From NCBI GenBank assembly GCA_965199185.1, contig CBDAQW010000004.1:124001-188000 (forward strand): a stretch of DNA of 64,000 nucleotides, given 5' to 3'. A program made the translations under genes and the position numbers. The notes beneath the pieces were generated by a model that saw only the letters and a list, made by a program, of their open reading frames with translations, did no database searches and was not told the DNA's origin. The stretch is from Endozoicomonas sp965199185. GTDB lineage: Bacteria; Pseudomonadota; Gammaproteobacteria; Pseudomonadales; Endozoicomonadaceae. Positions 1 through 9,206 of this stretch are shown here, piece by piece (position 1 is the first letter of the stretch; every line of letters starts with the position of its first letter).

Positions 1-2
1 TT

Positions 3-89
3 TTCGACACGGGAAGTTACCTTGCTTGGGTAGTGGGCGTAGGTGGATGTATCTACACGTCATTTTTCGGGCTGATTCTGACACTTTAG
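3..89 (+). CDS. C-terminal end of a membrane protein (cut by window edge)
   Basis: The third forward frame is open from the window edge to a TAG at 87-89. It encodes 28 residues that are hydrophobic and rich in Gly, Val, Leu and Phe, like a last transmembrane helix ending in GLILTL. No start is visible because the gene begins upstream of the window. The reading frame is short enough to be open by chance, so the call rests on composition only. Positions 90-224 after it hold no feature I can support beyond the ribosome binding site of the next gene. Confidence 0.35.
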   Translation, partial: FDTGSYLAWVVGVGGCIYTSFFGLILTL

Positions 90-224
90 AGCCCTGTTTT
101 CAAGGTATCGCCTCTACGCGCGCCTTTAATAAACCGCGATCTCTGTAGCCTTTAAAAAACCTTGAAGCGTCCGATCTAATGTATTTATACGGATGCACAA
201 CAAACAACCCCATTAAGGATCAAT

Positions 225-1016
225 ATGAAAATTCTGACCGAAGCCCTGCATAGCATTACCCGCTCATCTGTTGCAGTGAAGATTAAGGAGCTTGCAAATG
301 CTTTCCAAAGAACGGTCCGCAAGATAGTCCCTAAGAGAAATATACCCCGGCAAACCGATCCAAACTGGATAGAAATGCAAGTGCTCAAGCGACCAGTTGA
401 GCCGATACAGATCTCGAGCATTAAGACCCCACAAGAAATAAAAAAACAAGGTATAAAAGAGATCAATCAGCTAATCCACCATCGCCACTCCACCAGTCCA
501 GAACCAGCCATTCATTTTTTAAAAAATATGAACTCCTTGCTCCTGAAGACAACATGGCAAGCTAAAAATGACCAGGAAAAGGATCTCCCAGCCAGTGAGC
601 GGAGTGCCCCCTCTGCCGATGATTTTCGTATAATCCTGACTTCGTGGGCTAAAGACTGGCTGCAACAGGAAGGTGCCAATGAAGAAGCCGCTGCAGAATT
701 TATATCTCAATTAAAAAACGGCGGGGGTATTGCAAAATCCTTAGCCGCAATAGGCTCAACGACCTATCTTAATCTTGCCGGAAAAGCGCCAGCTAATCAT
801 AACCAGTCAGCTATCGATGGCTATGAAGACAGAACAAAAGAATGGATCCTTCTTCATGATACTATGGTAATAGGTCTTATCGAAGCCTTCCTGACGTCTG
901 AAAGTGAAATGACAAAGGCTGTCGATGCTTATCGAAATATCCCTGACCCTGGTCAACATGCTTTCTCTCAGATCGACGCAAGCATCAAAGAAATAGAAAA
1001 AGATAAACAACCTTAA
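225..1016 (+). CDS. hypothetical protein, 263 aa
   Basis: I do not recognise this protein. The ATG at 225 has a good Shine-Dalgarno sequence (AAGGA at 215-219, 5 bases upstream), so the start is credible. The first 80 residues are basic with no signal peptide or membrane segment. The rest is soluble, mostly helical in composition, with a short disordered-looking stretch near residues 115-135 (KDLPASERSAPSADD). It stands alone, 50 bases before the MATE transporter on the same strand. Lack of recognisable family and an unstructured middle are common in lineage-specific or secreted proteins, but nothing here shows secretion. Confidence 0.7.
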   Translation: MKILTEALHSITRSSVAVKIKELANAFQRTVRKIVPKRNIPRQTDPNWIEMQVLKRPVEPIQISSIKTPQEIKKQGIKEINQLIHHRHSTSPEPAIHFLKNMNSLLLKTTWQAKNDQEKDLPASERSAPSADDFRIILTSWAKDWLQQEGANEEAAAEFISQLKNGGGIAKSLAAIGSTTYLNLAGKAPANHNQSAIDGYEDRTKEWILLHDTMVIGLIEAFLTSESEMTKAVDAYRNIPDPGQHAFSQIDASIKEIEKDKQP

Positions 1017-1066
1017 CTTCATTTCCTTGTTAGAATGCTGTAATCACTCACTTCGAAGCTGTTTTC

Positions 1067-2401
1067 TTGCTCTCACGCTGTCAGTCTATCTTATTACTGG
1101 GTTTGCCAATTACTGCCGGCATGCTTTCCCAGAGCCTGATGAATCTGGTCGATACCGCATTGATCGGGCATCTTGGCGAAGTCTCTTTGGCGGCGGTAGG
1201 TACCGGCAGCTATGCCATTCTACTGATGACAGCCATTCTGTCAGGCCTTTCCGCGGCTATACAGGCTCAGGTTGCTCGCCTTGAGGGGCAAAATAAAGGT
1301 CAATACAGAGCGACCCCAGTGAATGCCGGGTTGGGATTATCCGTCATTATTGGCGTGCCGCTAGTTGCTATCGGCTTATGGCTTTCACCACAATTGCTTA
1401 GATTGATTGCCTCTGATTCAGGCGTATCCCAGTTGGCAGAAGCGTATTTTGATATTCGACTCTTTTGTCTGCCAGCGGCTGCTATGAGCCTCTCTTTCAG
1501 AGGCTATTGGAACAGTATTAAAACACCAGCACGGTTTGTGAAAATTCTGATTATTGTGCATAGCCTTAATGTTTTTAGCAGCTGGGTTTTGATCTATGGG
1601 GAGCTAGGGTTCCCAGCCCTTGGCGTAAAAGGTGCGGCTCTGGGTACTGTCATAGCGATGTATGCAGGCGCTTTAATCAATGGACTCTATATGTTCAAAG
1701 AAGCAAGGAGTAATGGCTTCCTCAGGCAATTCCCCAATCTGAATCATTATCAACAGCTGATCCGGCTTGCTTTGCCAGACTCATTTCAGCAATTACTGTT
1801 CGCACTCAGCCTGATGGTGCTTTTTGCTATTCTGGCTCAGGCCGGTGTTACAGCCATGGCTTTGGGTCATTTGTTGATCAATGCTTCTTTGTTTCTGATA
1901 CTTCCGGCGTTGGGGTTTGGTATGGCGGCAACCACACTGGTCAGTCATGCCATTGGTTCTGGTAATGAGCATCAGGCGTATATATGGGGGCGAGATGCCG
2001 CTTTGGTGGCAACAGGGTTTTTGGTGTTGTTGAATTTACCGATCTGGTTGTTTTCCACTCAGATTCTTGGACTGTTTACCAATGATCAAACCATGATCGA
2101 TGCAGGTATTTTACCTTTGCGCCTGACTGGGCTGGGTATAACCACCGAAGCTGCCGGACTGGTTCTCACTCAGGCACTGCTGGGTGCTGGTGCCAGCAGA
2201 ACGGTGATGAAGGTTCGCTTGATTGGGCAGTGGCTCATTTTATTACCACTGTACTGGTGGGCTATTCATATTATGGAGTTTGGATTAACTGAAGTGTGTA
2301 TTCTGCATGCGGTGCAACGAGTAATAAATTCACTGATATTTATCAGCATCTGGAAAAGAAAGCACTGGTTAAAGCAGGATCTGGTAACCCCCATTCTTTA
2401 G
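1067..2401 (+). CDS. MATE family efflux transporter (DinF-like)
   Basis: A 444-residue polytopic membrane protein of about 12 helices, the usual MATE length. These proteins export cationic drugs or metabolites in exchange for Na+ or H+ across the inner membrane. The N-terminus has the typical first helix pattern (GLPITAGMLSQSLMNLVDTALIGHLG), and a second internal half starts near residue 225 (LIRLALPDSFQQLL), matching the two-fold MATE repeat. The first usable start is TTG at 1067: a TAG closes the frame at 1031 and the next Met is already inside helix 1, so a rare start is likely. The arrangement resembles the DinF subgroup. Substrate cannot be predicted. Confidence 0.88.
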   Translation: MLSRCQSILLLGLPITAGMLSQSLMNLVDTALIGHLGEVSLAAVGTGSYAILLMTAILSGLSAAIQAQVARLEGQNKGQYRATPVNAGLGLSVIIGVPLVAIGLWLSPQLLRLIASDSGVSQLAEAYFDIRLFCLPAAAMSLSFRGYWNSIKTPARFVKILIIVHSLNVFSSWVLIYGELGFPALGVKGAALGTVIAMYAGALINGLYMFKEARSNGFLRQFPNLNHYQQLIRLALPDSFQQLLFALSLMVLFAILAQAGVTAMALGHLLINASLFLILPALGFGMAATTLVSHAIGSGNEHQAYIWGRDAALVATGFLVLLNLPIWLFSTQILGLFTNDQTMIDAGILPLRLTGLGITTEAAGLVLTQALLGAGASRTVMKVRLIGQWLILLPLYWWAIHIMEFGLTEVCILHAVQRVINSLIFISIWKRKHWLKQDLVTPIL

Positions 2402-2420
2402 ATTCACTTTCAGACCCACT

Positions 2421-2450
2421 CCCTTCAACTATCTTCAACTATCTTCAACT
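2421..2450. repeat. Three 10-bp tandem repeats upstream of a secreted protein gene
   Basis: Ten-base units ending CTTCAACT (one cCCTTCAACT followed by two ATCTTCAACT) lie head to tail, then ATATTATGAC. They sit between the MATE stop (2401) and the GTG start at 2485, where a promoter or leader would be. Copy number change would alter spacing by one helical turn. Confidence 0.7.
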
Positions 2451-2484
2451 ATATTATGACTGTCCATCCACTAAGGTCTTTTCA

Positions 2485-3069
2485 GTGAAAGTCATCAAAC
2501 TGGTCATTGCCACTTTCTGCATTAGCCTGCCTGTCTTTGCAAATGATTGCCAAATCCCTCCAGGCACTTATAGAGCAGATCTTCACAATCTGATTGACTA
2601 TCATATTGCTGTTTCAGTGCGGTCATTGGAAGCCAGCATACACATTCCTGAAGAAAATACGGATTACAGCTTAACCGTTTTCGTCGCTCCAGCAGCTGGC
2701 AGGTCAGAGGTTTACGAGATAACTCAGGGCACCAGAACCATACGCGCCAAAGAATATTCTGGCGCAGCAGTGGGCGAGGCAAAGGTTCAGTGTAACGATG
2801 AAACCATTCATTTTCACTTCGGCCCTGTTTTGAAATCAGGTGAAAAGAGTTGGTTTGAAGGTAAGAAAACACTCTTGGGAAATATAACTCTTCACTACCA
2901 GGCAAACGACAAAACACTGGTGGCTGAAGGAGAGGAGTGCTTGTTACAACGTTTTGACTATCCAAGACACTCAAAATTTATTGTGAATTCCCCAATAAAG
3001 CACAACCTCCAAAAATGTATTTTTAAAGAATTGAAATACTTACAAAGAGAGCCAGATGATACGGAGTGA
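2485..3069 (+). CDS. putative secreted protein, 194 aa
   Basis: The open frame extends back into the MATE gene, but the likely start is GTG at 2485, with AAGG at 2474-2477 ahead of it. From there the protein opens with a clean signal peptide (MKVIKLVIATFCISLPVFA, cleavage before NDCQ). The mature part is about 175 residues with five cysteines and a beta-rich composition, suggesting a disulfide-stabilised periplasmic or exported protein. I do not recognise the family. It occupies the position next to tRNA-Gln where many relatives have prs, so it may be a local insertion. Confidence 0.65.
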   Translation: MKVIKLVIATFCISLPVFANDCQIPPGTYRADLHNLIDYHIAVSVRSLEASIHIPEENTDYSLTVFVAPAAGRSEVYEITQGTRTIRAKEYSGAAVGEAKVQCNDETIHFHFGPVLKSGEKSWFEGKKTLLGNITLHYQANDKTLVAEGEECLLQRFDYPRHSKFIVNSPIKHNLQKCIFKELKYLQREPDDTE

Positions 3070-3090
3070 AATATTTTTTAGAAGAAAGAA

Positions 3091-3165
3091 TGGCTGGGAT
3101 AGGAGGATTCGAACCTCCGCATGGCAGGATCAAAACCTGCTGCCTTACCGCTTGGCGATATCCCA
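3091..3165 (-). tRNA. tRNA-Gln (anticodon TTG)
   Basis: On the minus strand the 75-nt sequence folds as a full cloverleaf. The acceptor stem pairs TGGGATA with TATCCCA, followed by G and an encoded CCA at 3093-3091. The D-arm has CCAAGCGGTAAGGC, the anticodon loop reads TTTTGAT (TTG), and the T-arm has GGTTCGAATCC. It lies just downstream of ispE on the same strand, the usual place for tRNA-Gln in pseudomonad-type genomes. Confidence 0.97.
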
Positions 3166-3175
3166 GTAGCAACAG

Positions 3176-4075
3176 TTATTCCGGAATGGGATAACCGTAT
3201 CTTTGCAACGCTCTGTGCAGCGCGGAGCGATTTTTACCATGAGCCACAAAACTTGTAAAGTTTGTTTCAGAACTCTTTTGCAGCTGTCGTTGAGCTGCTT
3301 CAGCCTGCTGACGATGGGTAAACGGAACAAACACGCAAGCTCCGGAACCACTCATTCTGGCAGAACCAGAACTTTCACATTTATCGAGTAATGTCAGGCA
3401 GTAGTCGACTTCTTGATAGAGGCGACGAACCAGTGGTTCAAAGTCGTTATGCCCCCTCTTTTTGAAAGAGTGCTCAAGCGCGGCGCAAACTTTAATAGTC
3501 GGTGTATTTCTTGTCAAATCCTTATGCTTAAACATTCGGATTGTCTCTACATGCACTTCGGGAACCAGCACCAGATACCAGTCTTCTGGAGCTGCTACCG
3601 GTGTCAGTAGCTCACCAATGCCTTCACCCAGCGCAGCCTGACCATGAACAAACACCGGAACATCAGCACCCAATTGTACACCCAGCTCTGCCAGATCATT
3701 CATCGACAGGTTTAACTGCCAGAGCGCATTTAACGCCAGTAGCGTTGTTGCAGCATCAGAACTGCCGCCACCAACGCCGCCCCCCATTGGCAGCACTTTC
3801 TGTAGATGAATGTCTGCATTTTGATCGGTTCCAGTTTTCTCCTGCAACAATCGAGCGGCCTGCAGAATCAGATTATCATCACTCACCAGTGCTGGATTGT
3901 CACAAGACAATGTCAAACTATCCGCCAGCCTGAAAGTTAGTTCATCACCGTAATCAAGAAACTGAAACAGGGTTTGCAATTGATGGTAACCGTCTGCACG
4001 ACGACCTGTAATATGTAGAAAGAGATTGAGCTTGGCCGGAGCAGGCAGCACCAGTTCGGGTGACATTAATGACAA
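3176..4075 (-). CDS. ispE: 4-diphosphocytidyl-2-C-methyl-D-erythritol kinase
   Basis: IspE phosphorylates the 2-hydroxyl of CDP-methylerythritol with ATP in the MEP pathway for isoprenoid precursors. The 299-residue protein has the GHMP kinase signature: the substrate motif PAPAKLNLFLHI near residues 11-22, the ATP loop MGGGVGGGSSDAA at about 97-109, and the C-terminal glycine motif SARMSGSGACVF. Length is a little over the typical 285-290, with an N-terminal extension of about four residues (MSLM). It follows lolB by 30 bases on the same strand and precedes tRNA-Gln, the conserved lolB-ispE-tRNA order. Confidence 0.97.
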   Translation of the reverse strand: MSLMSPELVLPAPAKLNLFLHITGRRADGYHQLQTLFQFLDYGDELTFRLADSLTLSCDNPALVSDDNLILQAARLLQEKTGTDQNADIHLQKVLPMGGGVGGGSSDAATTLLALNALWQLNLSMNDLAELGVQLGADVPVFVHGQAALGEGIGELLTPVAAPEDWYLVLVPEVHVETIRMFKHKDLTRNTPTIKVCAALEHSFKKRGHNDFEPLVRRLYQEVDYCLTLLDKCESSGSARMSGSGACVFVPFTHRQQAEAAQRQLQKSSETNFTSFVAHGKNRSALHRALQRYGYPIPE

Positions 4076-4105
4076 TCCTGAAACTAAATTAAGTCAGACA
4101 AGAGG

Positions 4106-4714
4106 TTAGGGTAACTGCCAGCTTCTGACAACCAGCGTCATGCGCACATGACCATTGGAGGCCTTGATCCGGGCAGGTAATTTCGACGCACCTTGATTCC
4201 TGTATGTAAGATAATCCACCTGCCAGCCCTGTTGCCGGATTTGTTTAGGGTATCCAAAGTTATTCAAGGCAATGTCTGCTTCTCCATCCGGTGCTGGCAA
4301 GCCTTTCACCCAGAACTTCAGGCTGGAAACCGGGAAATTCCAACCAGTCAGCTTGCGCAGCAGGTATTCCGGTGATGAGCCCGATATCACTTCATCATCG
4401 GACACTCTGGCGGATACTCCTTTTTCATTGCCTTGAATCCAGGCCAGAGATTGTCCAAATGGACCGTCCAGATAAATAGTGTATTGCGCTGGGGATTGCT
4501 GCCATTCAATCGACATAGAGCCTGACCTGTCTGGAACCTGCAAACCCAGTCGGCCGGTCATGGACCATTCGTCATAAGCTTCGAGCTGCTGACGATGTTG
4601 TTGCCATAATTTTTCTTTTTCAGAAAGAGAGAGTACCTGAGGAGACTGGGTTACACTGCTGCAACCCACCAAAAATAACATCATTACTACAACAGCAATA
4701 CGCATTTGAATCAT
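4106..4714 (-). CDS. lolB: outer membrane lipoprotein receptor LolB
   Basis: LolB accepts lipoproteins from the periplasmic chaperone LolA and inserts them into the outer membrane. The 202-residue precursor begins with a signal peptide ending in the lipobox LVGC (Cys18), which becomes acylated. The mature domain contains the family's early block W.MTGRLGLQVPDRSGSMSIEW and the hydrophobic loop near LDGPFGQSLAWIQG. A Met at residue 4 is an alternative start. The gene lies between the TPR lipoprotein and ispE, a standard neighbourhood. Confidence 0.95.
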   Translation of the reverse strand: MIQMRIAVVVMMLFLVGCSSVTQSPQVLSLSEKEKLWQQHRQQLEAYDEWSMTGRLGLQVPDRSGSMSIEWQQSPAQYTIYLDGPFGQSLAWIQGNEKGVSARVSDDEVISGSSPEYLLRKLTGWNFPVSSLKFWVKGLPAPDGEADIALNNFGYPKQIRQQGWQVDYLTYRNQGASKLPARIKASNGHVRMTLVVRSWQLP

Positions 4715-4723
4715 TGAACTAAC

Positions 4724-6484
4724 TCAGCTTTTTTTACCCTGACTGCGAAGACGCTCTATGGTTTCTTTCAAGACTGTGCTGTCAGGTGAGGTTTCCAGTG
4801 TTTTTTCCCACAATGCTTCCGCTTCAACATGATCGCCCATCACCCAGAGCACTTCACCAAGGTGGGCTGCCACTTCAGGATCAGGATGTTGATCATAGGC
4901 CATGCGCAGGTAACGAGCAGCTTCTTCCAGATTACCCAGCTTGAATTGCACCCAGCCCATGCTGTCAAGAATCGCAGGATCTTTACTGTCCAGCTGATAG
5001 GCTTTCAGAACAAGAGTTTCTGCCTCTTCATAACGCTCAGTACGATCAGCCAATGTGTACCCAAGGGCGTTGAGCGCGGCAGCATTCTCAGGTTCCACTT
5101 CCAGAAGTTTCTTCAGGTCAGCTTCCAGTCCGGGCAGGTTATCCAGCCTCTCATGCAGCATGGCACGGGAATAGAGCAGGTTAACCGACTCAGGCAGATA
5201 CTCTATACCTTTAGTCAGCAGAATAAGCGCTCTGTCATACTGCCCGTGTGTCATCATCACTTCACTTTGTAGCAAAAACAGTGGCTCAGCACGCCCTGGA
5301 TTACGGACTCTGGCTTCTTCAAGAGAGGCGATTGCTTCTTCTACCTTGAGTTGCTTTACCAGCATCTGAGTGAGCGCAACCTGTGCCAACATAAAATGTT
5401 TACCCGGACCAACATCCAGAAAATACTTTCTGGCGGCTTCATACTCTTTCTGTTCAGTTTTCAGTCTACCCAGATAATAACGGGCGGCATTTCTGTGCTG
5501 CCCCAGAGCCAGTAATCGATGGAAATACCGTTCCGATTCCTGACTCATACTATTCTCCATGGTGACCAGCGCCAGAGAGAGAAGAATTTCTCCATCGTGA
5601 GGAGAACGTTTTAGCAGCTCCTCAAACTGTATGCGAGCTTCATCCAGTTTTCTGGCATATACCAGATTTCTGGCGAAGAGCAGGCGCAAACGAACTCTTT
5701 CAGGATGACGTTTCACCGCATCAGCCAGCATCTTTTCGGCCTCTTCAGCACGACCCATTTTGTTCAGGATTCGCCCTTTAACGATCATTGCCTTGATGAA
5801 GTCCGGGTCTTTTTTCAACAGTTCGTTGGTGAGTTCAAGTGCCTGCTGATCAGCGCCGGCTTGTCGGTATAATATTGCCTGGCCCAGTTTCAGTTCACGA
5901 TTGTCGGGGTACTTCTGCTGAATGTCTAGCAGGCTTGCTATCAGCCTCTGACGTTCCTGGTCGGTCATATCCGCCGCACTGGCAGCCAGACCATCAAACC
6001 CGGTCTCGCCATTAAGAGCCAGAATGCTCTTCATCTTGATGATCGCCTGCTCCTGATCACCACTGTTGATCAACTCAACCGCTGCCGCCTGTAAAGCACG
6101 AACATTATCAGGCTGCAGGCCGGACCAGAGCAAAGCTGCATCCAGTGCCGCCTGGCGAGCTCCCACAAACATGGATACCTGATAGGCACGTTTGGCTACC
6201 CCTGCATCCTGAGTTTTATGAGCCTGTTTGAGATAGTTACCAAGCGCAAGATCATAGCGTTTCCGCTGACCACCAATTTCGGCCACCATCAGATCATACA
6301 ATGTGTCCGGATCAAATGATCTTACAGGCTCATCGTCAACAGGAGTGACCACTGTGTTTGTCGGATTATTATTCAGAGTTTGAGTTGTCTGACTGGCACA
6401 GCCACTAAGAAAAAAAGCAACCGCTAAAATCAGAAGGTTGAACGGACGTTGCGAGAGAGTCGCTTTGCTCATAGATAGCATCAT
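4724..6484 (-). CDS. tetratricopeptide-repeat outer membrane lipoprotein
   Basis: A 586-residue lipoprotein precursor: signal peptide ending LSGC (Cys29), a short Asn/Thr-rich linker, then a long array of TPR-type helical pairs from about residue 60 to the end (for example AEEAEKMLADAVKRHPERVRLRL and NAAALNALGYTLADRTERYEEAE). Such proteins act as scaffolds at the outer membrane; a specific partner is not evident. It sits 9 bases upstream of lolB on the same strand, divergent from hemA, as in Pseudomonas. Start choice among three nearby Met codons (6484, 6481, 6472) is not settled by a clear ribosome binding site. Confidence 0.9.
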   Translation of the reverse strand: MMLSMSKATLSQRPFNLLILAVAFFLSGCASQTTQTLNNNPTNTVVTPVDDEPVRSFDPDTLYDLMVAEIGGQRKRYDLALGNYLKQAHKTQDAGVAKRAYQVSMFVGARQAALDAALLWSGLQPDNVRALQAAAVELINSGDQEQAIIKMKSILALNGETGFDGLAASAADMTDQERQRLIASLLDIQQKYPDNRELKLGQAILYRQAGADQQALELTNELLKKDPDFIKAMIVKGRILNKMGRAEEAEKMLADAVKRHPERVRLRLLFARNLVYARKLDEARIQFEELLKRSPHDGEILLSLALVTMENSMSQESERYFHRLLALGQHRNAARYYLGRLKTEQKEYEAARKYFLDVGPGKHFMLAQVALTQMLVKQLKVEEAIASLEEARVRNPGRAEPLFLLQSEVMMTHGQYDRALILLTKGIEYLPESVNLLYSRAMLHERLDNLPGLEADLKKLLEVEPENAAALNALGYTLADRTERYEEAETLVLKAYQLDSKDPAILDSMGWVQFKLGNLEEAARYLRMAYDQHPDPEVAAHLGEVLWVMGDHVEAEALWEKTLETSPDSTVLKETIERLRSQGKKS

Positions 6485-6800
6485 GGAAAGTATGCCTGTG
6501 CCCTCGTGAGATTATTAAATTGATACCATGTATCACCTGGCTCGCCGAGCATTCAAAACTGTTTCAATAGAAGAACAGAGTTTGCAGTCACAAGCGTTCC
6601 ATTGCAGAATTGATCGGCCAAAAAGCCCTTCGATCAAGCTAAATAGACATATTTTTGTCTGGTAGACTATGTCTTGGGAGCCTTACCAATTTGCTGCCAT
6701 CACTGTAGAGCAGTCTATTCTCGGTCAAGCTCCCGGATAGGTAATAAAGAATCGTTGAGCCTGAATATTAGCAGTGAACCACTATAACAGCAGGAGTCTG
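6485..6800. other. Divergent intergenic region between the TPR gene and hemA
   Basis: This 316-base gap must hold promoters for both the leftward TPR-lolB-ispE unit and the rightward hemA-prfA-prmC unit. AGGAG at 6792-6796 is the probable hemA ribosome binding site. I see no convincing promoter hexamers, hairpin terminator or RNA gene. An in-frame GTG at 6774 is an alternative hemA start. Confidence 0.5.
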
Positions 6801-8090
6801 ATGGGGTATCTTACCGCTGGCATCAATCATAAGACAGCACCCGTTACTCTAAGGGAGCAAGTCGCATTTTCTCCGGAACAGATTCCGGATGCATTACACG
6901 ATGCCCGAACATTTATTGGCACCGGCGAAGTGGCCATCCTATCGACCTGTAACCGTACAGAGCTTTACTGCACGATCAATGATTCTGCTACTCAGCTTTT
7001 TGACCGGGCACTGGACTGGCTGACTCATTACCATAAGGCGGATTATCGGGAGTTGCATCAACATTCCTACCTTTATCATGGTAAAGATGCGGTAACACAT
7101 ATTATGCGGGTTGCCTGCGGTCTCGACTCGATGGTGTTGGGTGAACCGCAAATTCTGGGGCAGTTGAAATCCGCCTACGCAACGGCTCAGGAAGCCGGTA
7201 CAACCGGTTCTGGCCTGAACCGGCTTTTTCAGCACAGCTTTACCACCGCCAAACAGATACGTACCGAAACGGCGATCAACGAACAACCGGTTTCTGTTGC
7301 CTTTGCCGCCACTCAGCTAGCTAAACAGATTTTTACTGATCTCTCCGAAAACACAGCGTTGCTGATAGGTGCTGGTGAAACGGTAGAATTAGTTGCGCGT
7401 CATCTGAGGCAGCAGGGGCTGAGCAACATTATTGTTGCTAATCGAACTCTTGAGCGTGCCCGGTTGTTAACAGATGAGTTTGGTGGCAGGCCGGTCTTAC
7501 TGTCGGACTTGTCCCAGATTCTTCATGAAGCAGATATTATTATCAGTTCCACGGCCAGTCCGGTGCCGGTTTTGGGTAAAGGGGCCATTGAGAAAGCCCT
7601 GAAGAAAAGACGACACAATCCGGTTTTTATGGTGGATATTGCTGTTCCAAGAGACATAGAACCGGAAGCCAGTGAACTGCCAGACGTCTTTCTTTATACC
7701 GTGGATGATCTTAACGGTGTGATCGAAGACAACATGCAGCAACGCAGAGAGGCCGCCGTTGAAGCCGAAAAAATGATTGAGGCGGACGCCTTTGAATTTA
7801 TGACCCGCCTGCGCTCTTTAGATGCCGTTGATATGTTGCGCAGTTATCGCAGGCAGACGGAGTTGATTCGGGATATTGAACTGGAAAAAGCGCTGCTGTC
7901 TCTGAATAATGGTGCCGATCCCGGCAAAGTGCTGCAACAATTTGCTCGCTCACTCACCAATAAACTGATGCATGAGCCCAGTGTTCAGTTAAAACAGGCT
8001 GCCGCTAATGGTAAACAGGATCATCTGGCATGGGCTGAAACCTTGCTCGGTATTCAGCCAGTCAGAACCGAATCCACTCAGGACGCCTGA
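6801..8090 (+). CDS. hemA: glutamyl-tRNA reductase
   Basis: HemA reduces glutamyl-tRNA to glutamate-1-semialdehyde with NADPH, the committed step of tetrapyrrole synthesis by the C5 route. Starting from ATG 6801 the product has 429 residues and opens like other HemA proteins (GINHKTAPVTLRE). The catalytic cysteine is Cys50 in STCNRTELY. The NADPH domain is visible as LIGAGETVELVARHL around residues 185-200. The frame can be extended to a GTG at 6774, but homology favours 6801. It heads hemA-prfA-prmC, with prfA 30 bases downstream, linking haem synthesis and translation termination genes as in E. coli. Confidence 0.97.
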   Translation: MGYLTAGINHKTAPVTLREQVAFSPEQIPDALHDARTFIGTGEVAILSTCNRTELYCTINDSATQLFDRALDWLTHYHKADYRELHQHSYLYHGKDAVTHIMRVACGLDSMVLGEPQILGQLKSAYATAQEAGTTGSGLNRLFQHSFTTAKQIRTETAINEQPVSVAFAATQLAKQIFTDLSENTALLIGAGETVELVARHLRQQGLSNIIVANRTLERARLLTDEFGGRPVLLSDLSQILHEADIIISSTASPVPVLGKGAIEKALKKRRHNPVFMVDIAVPRDIEPEASELPDVFLYTVDDLNGVIEDNMQQRREAAVEAEKMIEADAFEFMTRLRSLDAVDMLRSYRRQTELIRDIELEKALLSLNNGADPGKVLQQFARSLTNKLMHEPSVQLKQAAANGKQDHLAWAETLLGIQPVRTESTQDA

Positions 8091-8120
8091 TCAGACCAAA
8101 TTAATCACTTATTAGATATT

Positions 8121-9206
8121 ATGAAAGATTCCATACTCGCCAAGCTGGATAACCTGAGCGAACGGTTTGAAGAAATAGCCGCCTTGCTCAGCGATGCCGA
8201 TGTCATCAGCAATCAGGGCCAATTCCGTAAACTGTCCAAAGAGTACGCAGAAATTGAACCTGTAGTTAAAGCTTATCAGGAATACGATCAGCTGCTTGGC
8301 GACAAAACCGAAGCAGAAAGTATGATCGCTGAAGGTGATCCGGAAATGGCGGAGCTGGCCAAAGAAGAACTGGAAGAATGCCAACGTCGTCTACCAGAAA
8401 TGGAACAACAGCTACAGGTTCTGTTGCTGCCCAAAGACCCAAGGGACACTTACAACACATTCCTTGAAATCCGTGCCGGAACCGGTGGTGATGAGGCCGC
8501 TATTTTTGCTGGCGACCTGTTCCGCATGTATTCTCGTTACGCCGAAAAGCGTGGCTGGCGTATTGAGGTCATCAGTGCCAATGATGGCGAACACGGCGGT
8601 TACAAAGAAATTATTACCCGGGTCATAGGCGACAGTGTTTATGGTCGTCTGAAATTTGAATCCGGCGCACATCGTGTACAGCGAGTGCCGGAAACTGAGT
8701 CTCAGGGGCGCATTCATACCTCTGCCTGCACCGTAGCGGTTATGCCAGAACCTGAAGAGCAGGAAGCCATTGAAATCCGCAAAGAAGACTTGCGTATTGA
8801 TACTTACCGCTCCTCCGGGGCTGGTGGTCAGCACGTTAACACCACCGATTCAGCCATTCGTATCACTCACCTGCCAACGGGCATTGTGGTGGAATGTCAG
8901 GATGAGCGTTCTCAACACAAGAACAAAGCCAAAGCCATGAGTTGGCTGTCTGCCAAGTTGCAGGATGCTCAGGACAGTGCTGCCGCCAAAGAAATATCCG
9001 ACACTCGTAAAAGCCTGGTGGGTAGCGGTGATCGTTCAGAGCGAATCCGCACCTACAACTATCCACAGGGGCGAGTGACGGATCATCGTATCAATCTGAC
9101 GCTCTACAAATTGCCTGAGATTGTTGAAGGCGATATGGATCCAGTAGTTGAGCCCTTGCTGCAGGAACACCAAACCGAACAATTAGCTGGTCTTGCAGGG
9201 GAATAA
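8121..9206 (+). CDS. prfA: peptide chain release factor 1
   Basis: RF1 recognises UAA and UAG stop codons and triggers peptidyl-tRNA hydrolysis. The 361-residue product matches RF1 length. The catalytic GGQ motif is at residues 235-237 within SSGAGGQHVNTTDS, and the stop-codon reading P-x-T motif appears as PET in RVPETESQGRIHTS. The terminal TAA overlaps the ATG of prmC by one base (TAATG), implying translational coupling with the methyltransferase that modifies the GGQ glutamine. No strong ribosome binding site precedes the start. Confidence 0.98.
   Translation: MKDSILAKLDNLSERFEEIAALLSDADVISNQGQFRKLSKEYAEIEPVVKAYQEYDQLLGDKTEAESMIAEGDPEMAELAKEELEECQRRLPEMEQQLQVLLLPKDPRDTYNTFLEIRAGTGGDEAAIFAGDLFRMYSRYAEKRGWRIEVISANDGEHGGYKEIITRVIGDSVYGRLKFESGAHRVQRVPETESQGRIHTSACTVAVMPEPEEQEAIEIRKEDLRIDTYRSSGAGGQHVNTTDSAIRITHLPTGIVVECQDERSQHKNKAKAMSWLSAKLQDAQDSAAAKEISDTRKSLVGSGDRSERIRTYNYPQGRVTDHRINLTLYKLPEIVEGDMDPVVEPLLQEHQTEQLAGLAGE

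Noticed and set aside
1027..1284. Open frame overlapping the start of the MATE gene
   Set aside because: It is in another frame of a well-supported transporter and its product has no recognisable pattern.
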